Assembly: GCA_014379905.1 (NCBI GenBank)
Contig: JACMKX010000063.1
Span: 61,676 to 125,675 of the forward strand
Length of the DNA stretch: 64,000 nt
Reading direction: 5' to 3'
DNA from: Ferruginibacter sp.
GTDB lineage: Bacteria; Bacteroidota; Bacteroidia; Chitinophagales; Chitinophagaceae
In this document: positions 35,590-45,420 of the stretch, one piece after another
Numbering within the stretch: the stretch's first letter is position 1
Layout: every line of letters starts with the position of its first letter
Program-made: the position numbers and the translations under genes
The notes under the pieces: generated by a model
Database searches by the model: none
What the model was told of the DNA's origin: nothing
The model's input: the letters and a program-made list of their open reading frames with translations, nothing else

Positions 35590-36081
35590 TTAAACTTTTC
35601 TCCCGTTTTTATCTACCCAACCTACCTGTCTTGCAGGATTACCAATTACCAGTGCGTAAGGCGCTACATCTTTTGTTACAACAGCACCAGCCCCTATCAT
35701 AGCATATTCGCCTATGATTATTCCACAAACAATGGTTGCATTTGCTCCAATAGTGGCGCCCCGCTCAACTAATGTTGGCTTAAATTCATTCTTTCGTTCT
35801 ATAAAACTACGGGGGTTGATCACATTAGTAAATACCACCGAAGGGCCAATAAATACATCGTCCTCCAATGTTAGCCCATTGTAGGCCGATACATTATTTT
35901 GGACCTTTACGCCATTGCCAATCTTAACATTATTATCAATGAATACATTTTGCCCGATAGTACAATTACTGCCAATAACCGCAGCAGGCATTACATGGCA
36001 AAAATGCCAGATACGTGTGCCGGAACCAATTATTGCCCCATCGTCCACCACAGCTGTTTCATGTATATATGCCTTATCCAT
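35590..36081 (-). CDS. Hexapeptide sugar N-acyltransferase (WbpD/WlbB/FdtC-like)
   Basis: I start this at ATG 36081 (163 residues, [16 protein letters not shown]); the longer frame reaches back over the promoter. The whole protein is a left-handed beta-helix of repeating hexapeptides ([26 protein letters not shown]), then the extended loop [15 protein letters not shown], and a C-terminal [15 protein letters not shown]. This matches acetyltransferases of amino sugars on UDP or dTDP. It is the first gene of the minus-strand locus, behind a TACTTTTGCCGC box. Its expected aminotransferase partner is not in the window. Family firm; the substrate is unknown. Confidence 0.85.
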   Translation of the reverse strand: MDKAYIHETAVVDDGAIIGSGTRIWHFCHVMPAAVIGSNCTIGQNVFIDNNVKIGNGVKVQNNVSAYNGLTLEDDVFIGPSVVFTNVINPRSFIERKNEFKPTLVERGATIGANATIVCGIIIGEYAMIGAGAVVTKDVAPYALVIGNPARQVGWVDKNGRKV

Positions 36082-36087
36082 TGGCGG

Positions 36088-36095
36088 CAAAAGTA
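36088..36095 (-). promoter_or_regulatory. -7 box of the polysaccharide locus head
   Basis: The minus strand reads TACTTTTG followed by CCGCC, then ATG at 36081, leaving a leader of only a few bases. It is divergent from the ABC-F promoter at 36174-36181, with about 78 bases between the two boxes. Confidence 0.5.
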
Positions 36096-36173
36096 ATTTA
36101 AAAAAACGAAGCGAAAAACCGTTCCTCTCCCTGTTAAACTGCTGAAACTTTTTAAACCTCCTCAACCTTCCGT

Positions 36174-36181
36174 TATCTTTG
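36174..36181 (+). promoter_or_regulatory. -7 box of the ABC-F gene
   Basis: TATCTTTG matches TAnnTTTG and ends 4 bases before the ATG at 36186. No -33 TTG is obvious at the expected spacing. Confidence 0.45.
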
Positions 36182-36185
36182 CAGC

Positions 36186-38099
36186 ATGCATTACGCTTCG
36201 GTAGAAAATCTTACCAAATCATTTGGTATACGAACCCTTTTCAAAAACATCAGTTTTCATATAGAAGAAGGTGATAAAATAGCTTTGGTTGCCCGCAATG
36301 GCAGCGGAAAAAGCACTTTGATGAAAATTATTGCCGGTTTGGATTCGGCCGATACCGGAACAGGTACCGTGTGGGTTCACAAAGACATTAAAACCGTGAT
36401 GCTTCAGCAGGACAATGACTTTGATGGTAAGAAAACCATTTGGGACAATGTACTCCGCCTCGATCACCCGGTGGTGAAAGTGGTAAAGGCTTATGAAGAA
36501 TTTTTGGAAGAAGGTTCCGATGATCACGATCACCTGGGCGAACTAATGGCCAAACTGGATGACCTGGACGCCTGGAGTTTTGAAAGTGACCTCAAACAAA
36601 TATTAGGGAAACTGAATATTCATCACCTCAACGAAAAAGTAGGCAACCTGAGTGGCGGACAAAAGAAAAGAGTGGCGCTGGCGCAATCATTGATTGAAGC
36701 ACATTTGTATGAAGGCAATTGCCTTTTGATAATGGATGAACCAACCAACCACCTGGATGTGAGCATGATTGAGTGGCTGGAAGAATACCTGGGTGCAGCA
36801 AAAATTACTTTGTTGCTGGTAACGCATGACCGTTATTTTTTAGATGCAGTTTGTAACGAGATCATCGAAATTGATGAAGAAAAAGTTTTTGTTTATAAAG
36901 GTGATTACGATTATTTCCTGGAACAAAAAGCAATGAGGCAGGAAGTACAACAAAGCGAATTACAAAAAGATAAAAATATTTTTCGCAAAGAACTGGAATG
37001 GATGCGCAAACAACCCAAAGCCCGCACCACTAAAAGTAAGAGCCGGCAGGATGCCTTTGCAGAAGTAGAAGACAGGGTGAAGCAACAAAAAGATGTGGCA
37101 GAAGTAACCCTGCAAATGAAGATGACCAGGTTGGGCGGAAAGATCCTGGAGCTGAAAAAAGTAAACAAGGCTTTTGACAAACTGGTTATTATGAAAGGCT
37201 TTGACTACACTTTTAAAAGAGGAGAACGCATTGGTGTAGTAGGAAAAAACGGGGTGGGCAAATCAACCTTTTTAAAGATCGCCCTGCAGCAGGAATTGCC
37301 GGATAGTGGTAAGATCAATCATGGCGATACCGTTGTATTTGGCAACTTTAGCCAGGATGGTTTAATTTACAAAGAAGATAAACGGGCTATTGAATATGTA
37401 AAAGATATGGCGGAGTATTTTCCCCTGGCAGATGGAACAAAATTATCTGCGAGCCTGTTCATGGAAAAATTTGGTTTTAGCTCCGAACAACAATACACGC
37501 CTTTAAGTAAATTAAGTGGTGGTGAAAAAAGAAGATTGCATTTAATGAGTGTTCTCTTTATCAATCCTAACTTTTTGGTATTGGATGAACCTACCAATGA
37601 CCTTGATCTGCAAACACTGCGCACGCTCGAAGAATTTTTAATGGACTTTCCCGGCTGTATTTTAATTGTAAGCCATGACCGGTATTTTATGGACAGGATG
37701 GTAGATCACTTATTTGCATTTGAAGGCGATGGTGTGATAAGAGATTACCCCGGCAATTATACCCAATACAGGGAAGCTGTATCCAAAGGGTTATTGTCGC
37801 AGCAGGATCAGCAGATAATGAAATCGGCACCGGAAGAAGAAGTAAAGAAGACCACAGACAACCGGCAACCTGCCACTGCAGAACAACCAAAGAAACTCAG
37901 CTTCAAAGAAAAATTTGAACTGGAGCAGCTGGAAAAAGACATGCCGAGATTACAGGAAGAAAAAAAATTACTGGAAGAGAAGATGGGCGTAACCCAGGGT
38001 TATGAAGCATTACAGAAAGCCTCTGATCGCATTAATACTATTATTAAGGAATTAGACGAGAAGGAAATGAGGTGGCTTGAATTGAGCGAAAGGGGTTAG
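36186..38099 (+). CDS. ABC-F family ATPase (Uup-like)
   Basis: A 637-residue soluble tandem ABC protein with no membrane domain. The first cassette has ARNGSGKST (Walker A), [13 protein letters not shown] and MDEPTNHLD. The second has [21 protein letters not shown] and [10 protein letters not shown] linker with [15 protein letters not shown] lies between them, and a charged coiled coil closes the C-terminus (about 555-637), as in Uup. ABC-F proteins act on ribosomes or nucleic acid rather than in transport. It is divergent from the glycan locus; the stop codon TAG coincides with the first copy of the intergenic repeat. Role beyond the family is not determinable. Confidence 0.93.
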   Translation: MHYASVENLTKSFGIRTLFKNISFHIEEGDKIALVARNGSGKSTLMKIIAGLDSADTGTGTVWVHKDIKTVMLQQDNDFDGKKTIWDNVLRLDHPVVKVVKAYEEFLEEGSDDHDHLGELMAKLDDLDAWSFESDLKQILGKLNIHHLNEKVGNLSGGQKKRVALAQSLIEAHLYEGNCLLIMDEPTNHLDVSMIEWLEEYLGAAKITLLLVTHDRYFLDAVCNEIIEIDEEKVFVYKGDYDYFLEQKAMRQEVQQSELQKDKNIFRKELEWMRKQPKARTTKSKSRQDAFAEVEDRVKQQKDVAEVTLQMKMTRLGGKILELKKVNKAFDKLVIMKGFDYTFKRGERIGVVGKNGVGKSTFLKIALQQELPDSGKINHGDTVVFGNFSQDGLIYKEDKRAIEYVKDMAEYFPLADGTKLSASLFMEKFGFSSEQQYTPLSKLSGGEKRRLHLMSVLFINPNFLVLDEPTNDLDLQTLRTLEEFLMDFPGCILIVSHDRYFMDRMVDHLFAFEGDGVIRDYPGNYTQYREAVSKGLLSQQDQQIMKSAPEEEVKKTTDNRQPATAEQPKKLSFKEKFELEQLEKDMPRLQEEKKLLEEKMGVTQGYEALQKASDRINTIIKELDEKEMRWLELSERG

Positions 38100-38180
38100 T
38101 GGGAACTGGCTAGTGGGAAATGACTAGTGGGCAGTGCGGCACGAAACTCACCCCCACTCGCTACTCACTACTCACTACTC
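38097..38180. repeat. Tandem and inverted intergenic repeat between convergent genes
   Basis: Three 14-base copies of the type TAGTGGGAACTGGC (38097, 38111, 38125) are followed by three 7-base units of CTACTCA/T (38161-38181). AGTGGG at 38126-38131 can pair with CCCACT at 38153-38158. It fills the space between the ABC-F stop and the stop of the convergent hydrolase. Confidence 0.7.
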
Positions 38181-38182
38181 TC

Positions 38183-39556
38183 CTACCTTACGCACTGTAA
38201 TATCTTACGCAGCAATTCATTCTCATTAAAATTTTTAAACCCCAGCCGTACGATCACTAATTTTTTTGAAGGGATGATAAATACATATTGCCCCGCATAG
38301 CCATCCGCATAAAACATATCTGCAGGTGCTGCGGAAAATTTTCTTTGAGAAGGGATTTTTTTATCAAACCCATTCAGCCAAAACTGGTAACCATATTGTT
38401 GTAGTTTATCTGCTGCAGATGGTTTTGCGGTTTGTTTAACCCAATCGGTTGTAAATAATTGTTGCCCGTTAACCATACCATTGTTATAATACAGCAATCC
38501 AAACCTCGCCCAGTCCTGCGCGGTGGCAAAAACATACGAAGAACCCACCATGGTGCCACCTGCATCGGGTTCCATTATGGTATTGTACATTCCTACTTTA
38601 TAAAACAGCGAATCATAAATAAAAGAATGATAATTTTTATCCCCTACGGTTTGTCTTATTATCCTGCTTAAAATATTGCTGTTGCCGCTGCTGTAATAAA
38701 AGCTTGTGCCCGGTGTTTCTTTCAATGGCAGGCTGGTAGTGTAGGCGCCCATATCAGCTTTATTAAACAGCATTTTGGTTGCGCTGCTGCTTTTGTTGTA
38801 ATTTTCTTCAAAATTTAATCCACTCGTTTGTTGCAATAAATTTTCGAGGCTGATAGCATGTCGCTTATCTTTTGCACCGGCCCACTCGGGTACCGGGGCT
38901 GGTTTTTTCGGATCAAGTCTTCCCTGCTTTACCAATAAACCGACCATAGCACTGGTAATACTTTTAGCCATTGACCAACCTAACATGCGGGAATCTTTGT
39001 TGAATCCCGGCGCATAATTTTCGCTTATTAACCTGCCATCATACACTACCAGCAAAGCTCTTGCCTCATGCTGACTTTTTGCATTGGTTTTGTAAACTTC
39101 CTCTTTACAAAGTTTTGCCAGTCTTGCATAATCAATTTCCGCCGGTACATAAGTAGCAGCTTTATCACCCAAAGGCCATTGGGCAGAATCCATGTGTGCC
39201 GGTGCAGCTGCAATGTTTGGACCTGTTTGTTTTTGTAAGTCTGACTCACTTAGTTCATTAACCAATGTACAGCCGAGGCCTTCGCGGTATATGGCCTTCT
39301 TTTTAGCTATTCCAAAAACAGTGGATGTAACAGACCGGTTGATACTATCTATTTTGTAACCCGCCAATGATAAGGGAAAACTACTCAACTCTTCTGCTGC
39401 TACAGATGCAGGTTGCCGTTTGCCAACAAATACACAGGAGCACATATTTTTTGCAGTGAACCCGCTCATGATAGGGAACGATACCCAGGCATAACGCACA
39501 CCATAGATCAATGCTGCCAGTAAGAGTAAAAGTAATATGCGTTTAAAGCGTTTCAT
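38183..39556 (-). CDS. Serine hydrolase, beta-lactamase class C family, membrane anchored
   Basis: I start this at ATG 39556 (457 residues), giving MKRFKRILLLLLLAALIYG, a signal anchor; the longer frame adds 13 residues upstream. The class C/penicillin-binding core has the nucleophile motif SMAK inside LGWSMAKSITSAMVGLL, the FYYSSGNSNILSR block (the Tyr motif) and GYAGQYVFIIPSKKLVIVRLG near the C-terminus, where the family's third motif lies. Members hydrolyse or transfer acyl groups on D-amino acid or ester substrates. No operon partner is seen, and it is convergent with ABC-F. Beta-lactamase activity is not implied. Confidence 0.88.
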   Translation of the reverse strand: MKRFKRILLLLLLAALIYGVRYAWVSFPIMSGFTAKNMCSCVFVGKRQPASVAAEELSSFPLSLAGYKIDSINRSVTSTVFGIAKKKAIYREGLGCTLVNELSESDLQKQTGPNIAAAPAHMDSAQWPLGDKAATYVPAEIDYARLAKLCKEEVYKTNAKSQHEARALLVVYDGRLISENYAPGFNKDSRMLGWSMAKSITSAMVGLLVKQGRLDPKKPAPVPEWAGAKDKRHAISLENLLQQTSGLNFEENYNKSSSATKMLFNKADMGAYTTSLPLKETPGTSFYYSSGNSNILSRIIRQTVGDKNYHSFIYDSLFYKVGMYNTIMEPDAGGTMVGSSYVFATAQDWARFGLLYYNNGMVNGQQLFTTDWVKQTAKPSAADKLQQYGYQFWLNGFDKKIPSQRKFSAAPADMFYADGYAGQYVFIIPSKKLVIVRLGFKNFNENELLRKILQCVR

Positions 39557-39738
39557 ATTTGATAATCGATTTGAAATATACAATAGAATCGCCACAAAGA
39601 CACTAAGACTTAAAGATGCACAAAGCTTCTAAAAACGCATTCGCTTAGTGTTAAAACATCCGGCATCCCACACCCAAAATTATAAATTTAGTTTTATCTT
39701 CAAAATATCTATTCACAATTGCCAGCCAATCTTTCTGC

Positions 39739-40890
39739 ATGAATCAACGTTATTATTCTTTGGATGTTTTTCGTGGGGCCACTGTGGCACTTATGATTTT
39801 AGTCAACAATCCCGGTAGCTGGAGTCATATTTATGACCCGCTCGAACATGCAGGCTGGCATGGTGTAACACCCACTGACCTGGTGTTTCCTTTCTTTTTA
39901 TTTGCAGTAGGCAATGCAATGGCTTTTGTAATGCCAAAACTACAGGCTGCAGGTGACGCAGTCTTTTGGAAAAAAGTTTTGAAAAGAACTTTGCTCATTT
40001 TCGGTATCGGTATTTTATTGCATTGGTTTCCTTTTGTTCGCTACAATGGAGAGGGTGAACTGGTAGCCCGTAAATGGGAAACATTACGCATTTTCGGTGT
40101 GTTGCAACGCATAGCGCTTTGCTATTTTTTTGCTTCCATTATAGTTTACTATTTAAAACTAAAAGGCAGTTTTGTATTCAGTACAATTTTATTACTGGCA
40201 TACTGGCTGGTCTGTATTGCCGCCAGTCCAGCCGACCCTTATAGCCTGCACGGCTGGTTTGGAACCAATATCGATAAGGCGATTATTGGTGAAAAACATA
40301 TGTACAAAGGCGAAGGCGTTGCTTTTGATCCGGAAGGATTGATGAGCATTTTTGCTGCTATTGTACAAGTAGTACTCGGTTATGTTGCCGGCAATTATAT
40401 CATTACAAAAGGCAAAACACCTGAAATGCTCAACGGGCTTTTTGTGGCTGGTTGTGTATTAATTTTTACCGGCTTTTGCTGGGATATGGTTTTTCCGCTC
40501 AATAAAAAGATATGGACGAGCAGTTATACCATTTACACCACAGGGCTGGCATTGCTCACACTGGCAATGATGATCTACCTCATAGAATTTAAGAATGCCC
40601 GCGGCGCCTGGAGCAGGTTCTTTGATGTATTTGGGAAAAATCCTTTATTCATTTTTGTATTAAGCGGTGCATTACCACGCCTGCTCGGACTCATCCGTAT
40701 TCCTAACGGGTTAAACGAGGAGGGCAAACAAAAATTCCTGGCACCCTTTGCCTGGTTTTATGAAAAATGCTGCAAGCCTTTATTTGATGACGCAAGAAAC
40801 GCCTCTTTGATGTATGCGCTCTTTTTTATTGGCTTCATGTGGCTGCTGGCCTGGATACTGGATAAAAAGAAGATCTATATAAAAGTATAA
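39739..40890 (+). CDS. HGSNAT-like membrane acyltransferase
   Basis: A 383-residue protein with about 10 membrane segments. The N-terminal YYSLDVFRGATVALMILVNNPG and WHGVTPTDLVFPFFLFAVG are the signature of the HGSNAT/YeiB-like acyltransferase group. The human homologue N-acetylates terminal glucosamine of heparan sulfate across the lysosomal membrane. Bacterial members often lie near glycan-degrading genes and are thought to move acetyl groups outward. It is a single gene, 84 bases after which the C-terminal sensor kinase region begins. Substrate unknown. Length is right for the family core. Confidence 0.88.
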   Translation: MNQRYYSLDVFRGATVALMILVNNPGSWSHIYDPLEHAGWHGVTPTDLVFPFFLFAVGNAMAFVMPKLQAAGDAVFWKKVLKRTLLIFGIGILLHWFPFVRYNGEGELVARKWETLRIFGVLQRIALCYFFASIIVYYLKLKGSFVFSTILLLAYWLVCIAASPADPYSLHGWFGTNIDKAIIGEKHMYKGEGVAFDPEGLMSIFAAIVQVVLGYVAGNYIITKGKTPEMLNGLFVAGCVLIFTGFCWDMVFPLNKKIWTSSYTIYTTGLALLTLAMMIYLIEFKNARGAWSRFFDVFGKNPLFIFVLSGALPRLLGLIRIPNGLNEEGKQKFLAPFAWFYEKCCKPLFDDARNASLMYALFFIGFMWLLAWILDKKKIYIKV

Positions 40891-40991
40891 ATAATTTTTA
40901 CCAGTTAATAATTAATAAACACACCTGGATAATTATACCAGCCAACAAAACAGTTGCTCGTTATTTTTAGCGGGTGTTCAATTATTTTGTA

Positions 40992-42419
40992 ATGAAAAAA
41001 ACGGGGTTCTTTGTCGCGGGTGTATGTTGCAGTTATGTAAGTATGTCGCAAACAAAATTGTTGCAAATTTTAAATGAGCCTCACTACTGGTGGCCAATTT
41101 CCCTTTTACTCATAGCACTGTTGCTTGTTTTTCTTTTCAATTATTACAGGAAAGTTGTTTCTTTAAAGCAACAGGAAACCAGGAATAAGGAGCTTGAAAT
41201 CTATAAAACAGCCCATTATCGCCACCAACTGGAAATGGAGCAGGTGATCAATTATTTCACCCATTCTATTTACAGTCATCATACTACAGAAGACACATTG
41301 TGGGATGTTACTAAAAACTGTATTTCAAAACTCGGCTTCGAAGACTGCGTGATCTACCTTGTTGGTTCCGGAAGAAAGGTACTGGTTCAGAAAGCTGCCT
41401 GGGGGCCTAAAACAACAGAAGAAAATAAAATACTGAACCCGCTGGAAATACCCATTGGCACCGGCATTGTTGGTTCTGTGGCAGAAACAGGCAAAGCAGA
41501 AATTATAAATGATACCAGCACAGATAAACGCTATATTATTGATGACCAGCAGCGCTTTGCCGAAATTTGCGTGCCAATTATTCAGCAGGGAAATGTAATT
41601 GGTGTTATAGATTGCGAGCATTCCAAAAAAGGATTTTATTCTCAAAGCCATCTGCAGATAATGGAGACTATTGCAGCACTTTGTGCAGACAGGTTACAAA
41701 AAATAGCTGCCGATACCGAGATACGGAGCAAGGAATTACACCTGGCCTCTTTAAAGGAAAGCCTAGCAGCCTCCCAGCTTACAGCCCTGCGGGCGCAAAT
41801 GAATCCTCATTTCATTTTTAATGCACTAAATAGTGTGCAGCAGTATATTCTTTCCGGTGATGTGGACCAGGCCAATCGGTATCTTACAAAATTCAGCAGG
41901 CTGCAAAGAGAAGTACTCAATCATTGCGATCAGCATTTTATTAGCCTGGAAAAAGAAATTGAAATGTTGCAGGGTTACCTGGAGTTTGAACAGCTACGGT
42001 TTAGCGAAAATTTTAACTACTGTATTTTTTTAGAAAATAATATAGACCCTTCAGAAATAAAAATACCGCCCATGATATTGCAGCCCTATGTAGAAAATGC
42101 CATCTGGCATGGTCTCATGCCGGGGCAGGGTAATAAAGAAATCAGGCTTGAATTTTCTCTCACAAACGAACATATACTCAATTGCACTATTAAAGACAAT
42201 GGTATTGGTGTAGCCGCGTCCAAACGCTTAAAACAGAATAATATAAACAACGGTCAGCATCCGTCGAAAGGACTTTCGCTGGTATCGGAAAGACTAAAGA
42301 TACTCGAGCAGCAATATAATCAACCCTTTCGGGCAGCTATTACAGATATACTGGATAATGATAACCAGGTAAAAGGCACCTGCATCAACCTGCAGATATT
42401 TATAGGGGATGAAATATAA
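40992..42419 (+). CDS. GAF-containing sensor histidine kinase, LytS type
   Basis: I start this at ATG 40992 (475 residues), since the longer frame begins at a GTG. The protein has a signal-peptide-like N-terminus, one membrane helix (about 35-52, ISLLLIALLLVFLFNYYRKV), a short coiled linker and a GAF domain (about 95-230). A LytS-type His_kinase block follows: ALRAQMNPHFIFNALNSVQQYI, with the phospho-accepting His in NPHFIFN. A C-terminal ATPase region has MILQPYVENAIWHGL and KGLSLVSERLKILEQ. It is paired with the LytTR regulator 39 bases downstream. The signal sensed is unknown. Confidence 0.93.
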   Translation: MKKTGFFVAGVCCSYVSMSQTKLLQILNEPHYWWPISLLLIALLLVFLFNYYRKVVSLKQQETRNKELEIYKTAHYRHQLEMEQVINYFTHSIYSHHTTEDTLWDVTKNCISKLGFEDCVIYLVGSGRKVLVQKAAWGPKTTEENKILNPLEIPIGTGIVGSVAETGKAEIINDTSTDKRYIIDDQQRFAEICVPIIQQGNVIGVIDCEHSKKGFYSQSHLQIMETIAALCADRLQKIAADTEIRSKELHLASLKESLAASQLTALRAQMNPHFIFNALNSVQQYILSGDVDQANRYLTKFSRLQREVLNHCDQHFISLEKEIEMLQGYLEFEQLRFSENFNYCIFLENNIDPSEIKIPPMILQPYVENAIWHGLMPGQGNKEIRLEFSLTNEHILNCTIKDNGIGVAASKRLKQNNINNGQHPSKGLSLVSERLKILEQQYNQPFRAAITDILDNDNQVKGTCINLQIFIGDEI

Positions 42420-42458
42420 TTTTTACAATATACCTGTTTTATTTTCTACTTTTATAAG

Positions 42459-43205
42459 GTGATTAAGGCGCTTATCATAGACGACGAACCGGCTGCTGTA
42501 AAAACCCTCCAATTAATGCTGGAACGGTATACACCGGAAATAGAGGAACTGCGAAGCACCACTGATGCGGCAGAAGGTATTCACCTGCTTAAATCCTACC
42601 AGCCGCAAATCCTCTTTTTAGACATCCAAATGCCGGTAATGAGTGGCTTTGATGTGCTTAAACATTTCCCCAACCTTCCTTTTAATATTATTTTTACTAC
42701 TGCCTATGATGAATATGCTATTCAGGCCATCCGTTTTTCGGCCCTCGATTTTTTACTAAAACCAATTGATGCCGATGAACTCCAGATGGCTGTTGAAAAA
42801 TACATGATAAAGGAAGTGCTGCAAATGAGCAACCAGTCATTGTACAATAATTTCCTGCACAATATCACTGCACAGAAAAAAGAAGATTTTAAACTGGCCC
42901 TTTCTACCAGCGAAGGAACTTTTTTTTTTAACCCCGACCAAATCGTGAGACTGGAAGGAGAAAGTAACTATACCCGTTTTTACTTCACCGAAAAAAAACC
43001 GATGCTTACTTCCAAAACATTAAAAGAGTTTGAGGAAATTTTAACCACGCATGGGTTTGTACGCATTCATAAAAGTCACCTGGTAAATAAAAAACACATT
43101 ACCAACCTGAGCGGCGATGGTATACTAACAATGGCAGACAAAAGTAAAGTTGAAATAAGCCGCAGGCGCAGGGCTGAAGTAGCCGGGTTTTTAAAATCAC
43201 AATAA
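42459..43205 (+). CDS. LytTR-family response regulator
   Basis: A 248-residue regulator: receiver domain (1-115, IIDDEPAA acidic pocket and the phospho-accepting Asp in LFLDIQMPV) and a C-terminal LytTR DNA-binding domain (about 145-245, RLEGESNYTRFYF and FVRIHKSHLVNKKHI). The start is a GTG at 42459, and no ATG precedes the acidic pocket. It lies just after the LytS-type kinase, which is its likely partner. Its last 9 bases overlap the end of the convergent galK. Targets cannot be read from the window. Confidence 0.94.
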   Translation: MIKALIIDDEPAAVKTLQLMLERYTPEIEELRSTTDAAEGIHLLKSYQPQILFLDIQMPVMSGFDVLKHFPNLPFNIIFTTAYDEYAIQAIRFSALDFLLKPIDADELQMAVEKYMIKEVLQMSNQSLYNNFLHNITAQKKEDFKLALSTSEGTFFFNPDQIVRLEGESNYTRFYFTEKKPMLTSKTLKEFEEILTTHGFVRIHKSHLVNKKHITNLSGDGILTMADKSKVEISRRRRAEVAGFLKSQ

Positions 43206-44351
43206 TTTTCCTGTTCCGTCACTCGTTTTTACCCGGTATATTTCTGCAGCAATAGTAAATTTTGCCAGGTACGCATTTTTTATTTTGCTACTGAACTCAT
43301 CCACCAAACTGTTGTGTACTATGTTGATGGTACAGCCCCCAAAACCGCCGCCCATTAATCTTGCACCAATAACTGCCGGATGCTGTGTGGCAAACTCAAC
43401 TAAAAAGTCCAGCTCCGCACAACTCACTTCGTATAATTTACTCAGGCCCTCATGTGCCTCGTACATGAGTTGTCCAAATTCATAAAGCTTTTGTTGCTGA
43501 AGCAAATCAGCTGCCTCAACAGTACGTTTCATTTCCTGCACTACATATTTACAGCGCTTAAAAACTATGTCACCCATCTTATCTTTAAAAGGCAACAAAT
43601 CTTCCCATGTTGCTATATCCCGGAATGATTGCACAGCGGTTGCTTCTTTTATAATTTTCAACCCTTCTTCACATTGCCGGCGGCGCTCGTTGTAAGCACT
43701 GCTGGCAAGAGAGTGACTTACTTTGCTGTTCACTAATATTATTTCATGACCCTCCAGTTGTAAAGGAAAATAACGGTGGGTAATATTTTTGCAATCAAGT
43801 AATATAACGTGGTCCCGTTTTCCCATCATATTGGCAAACTGGTCCATAATACCACAATTAACCGCCGGAAAATTATGCTCTGCCCGCTGGCAAAGTAATG
43901 CAAGCGTCACCGGGTCGAGGTTGCAATCAAAAATATCATCCAGGGCATAGGCAAGCCCACCTTCTACTGCAGCAGAAGAACTCATGCCACTTCCCTGTGG
44001 TATATCTCCTGAGAGCACACAATCAAATCCCCTGATATTTTGTTTGAGTATCAAAAATTCATTCACTACACTTAGCAGGTAATTCTTCCAGCTACTGTCT
44101 TTTTTTATTTCCGCGATCTTAACCGAAAATGACTCGTCAAAATCTATTGCATAAAAATTTACAAGGTCGCTTTTGTTTGGAGCAATAGCGAAATATACTC
44201 CCTTGTCAATAGCGGCAGGAAGCACATAGCCGTCATTGTAGTCAATGTGTTCTCCTATTAAATTGATGCGCCCCGGCGAAAAATATATCGATGGCGTTGC
44301 AGAAAATTTTTCCGCAAAAACCTGTTGTACTTTTTGAGTTAAGTCATTCAT
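43197..44351 (-). CDS. galK: Galactokinase
   Basis: I start this at ATG 44351 (384 residues, MNDLTQKV), 1 base after the galM stop; the longer frame begins inside galM. It is a GHMP kinase with the galactokinase signature GRINLIGEHIDYNDGYVLPA, ATP-binding GDIPQGSGMSSSAAVE, the catalytic Asp in GIMDQF and MGGGFGGCTINIV. It phosphorylates alpha-D-galactose at O1 as the first Leloir step. galT and galE are not in the window. Its 3' end overlaps the LytTR gene by 9 bases. Confidence 0.96.
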   Translation of the reverse strand: MNDLTQKVQQVFAEKFSATPSIYFSPGRINLIGEHIDYNDGYVLPAAIDKGVYFAIAPNKSDLVNFYAIDFDESFSVKIAEIKKDSSWKNYLLSVVNEFLILKQNIRGFDCVLSGDIPQGSGMSSSAAVEGGLAYALDDIFDCNLDPVTLALLCQRAEHNFPAVNCGIMDQFANMMGKRDHVILLDCKNITHRYFPLQLEGHEIILVNSKVSHSLASSAYNERRRQCEEGLKIIKEATAVQSFRDIATWEDLLPFKDKMGDIVFKRCKYVVQEMKRTVEAADLLQQQKLYEFGQLMYEAHEGLSKLYEVSCAELDFLVEFATQHPAVIGARLMGGGFGGCTINIVHNSLVDEFSSKIKNAYLAKFTIAAEIYRVKTSDGTGKLL

Positions 44352-44352
44352 T

Positions 44353-45309
44353 TTATTGGGAATTGCTGATGCGGAAATTAGTTTTATATATCGCTTCATT
44401 GCCTGCCGGTAAAATAGTAAGCCCGTTTTCATTATTAAATGCATCGGGTGCGGCACTAAGGTTTTCTATGGCAATACTTTGCCGGTGGCCCGGTGTATAT
44501 ATCTGCAGAAAAGGATAAGAAGGATCAGGCTGAATTTCCAGCTGCAATTCTTTTTCCTCATCACGTAAAATAACAACAGGTATGGTGTCATTAAAATCAA
44601 CCAGAAATCCATTGTCAAAAACGGTATCACCTATTTGCGTTAATGTTTTAAAGGCGGGGTAAGGCAGTTTTTTATTGGTAGGAATTAACTCCTCATCGAA
44701 TTCCAGCATGTGCTCGCATTTAAAACTCAACTGCAGGTCGTTAATAGGTCCGCCAAAACTAAAGTAAGGATGCCAGCCGTCAGCTACAGGAATGGCAAAG
44801 CTTTCATGATTCTTTATAACGGTTGTAATTTCAAGAGAATTGTTTTTCTGCAATTCATAAATGATCCTGCAATCGTATTTAAAAGGAAAGCCTTTGTCTT
44901 TTCCTTTATAGGCAAACAATAGCTCTACGCTTGCACTTTCTGCACCTGCATCCAGTTTTACGATATCAAAAGAGGCATCATAAATAATGCCATGCAATGC
45001 ATGATTGCCGAGATAGAATTTTTCAATAATATACTCTTTGTCACCAAATTCATACTTCCCTTCTTTAAGCCGGCAAACAAATGGAGAAAGTTTGCAACCT
45101 TTAAATCCCTTCGTTTCCACTTGTTCCTCAAACTCTTTCCTGCTGTTATAATGATCAATAATATTAAGCGTATCCTTGCCATAATTAATATTAAATGCAT
45201 GCAAAATTGCTCCACATGCCGGGATAATTTTCACGTTGGTATTCGCCAGCTCGTCTTTTAGAACTACTATCTCAAAACCATCTTCTTCTTTTGTATTTAC
45301 AGAAAACAT
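44353..45309 (-). CDS. galM: Aldose 1-epimerase
   Basis: A 318-residue beta-sandwich mutarotase interconverting alpha and beta anomers of galactose or glucose. HALHGIIYD carries a conserved His, DGWHPYFSFGG is the second active-site block, and NENGLTILPAG near the C-terminus closes the fold. It is the first gene of a two-gene galM-galK unit. A near-match -7 box (TAGTTTCG on the minus strand) lies a short way upstream of the ATG. Length fits the family; sugar preference is inferred from galK. Confidence 0.92.
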   Translation of the reverse strand: MFSVNTKEEDGFEIVVLKDELANTNVKIIPACGAILHAFNINYGKDTLNIIDHYNSRKEFEEQVETKGFKGCKLSPFVCRLKEGKYEFGDKEYIIEKFYLGNHALHGIIYDASFDIVKLDAGAESASVELLFAYKGKDKGFPFKYDCRIIYELQKNNSLEITTVIKNHESFAIPVADGWHPYFSFGGPINDLQLSFKCEHMLEFDEELIPTNKKLPYPAFKTLTQIGDTVFDNGFLVDFNDTIPVVILRDEEKELQLEIQPDPSYPFLQIYTPGHRQSIAIENLSAAPDAFNNENGLTILPAGNEAIYKTNFRISNSQ

Positions 45310-45420
45310 GCGTCGTTTTTAAGAATGAATTTATAAATTAACGAAACTAACGCACACCGCCATTGTTTACCCGGAAAATTTTAATTTTAGTAACCTCGCC
45401 TGGCTAAAACAGAAGGTCAA

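Noticed and set aside
38183..39556. Antibiotic-resistance beta-lactamase
   Set aside because: The fold is class C-like, but the family is broad and the YSSGNSN and C-terminal motifs point to a general serine hydrolase.
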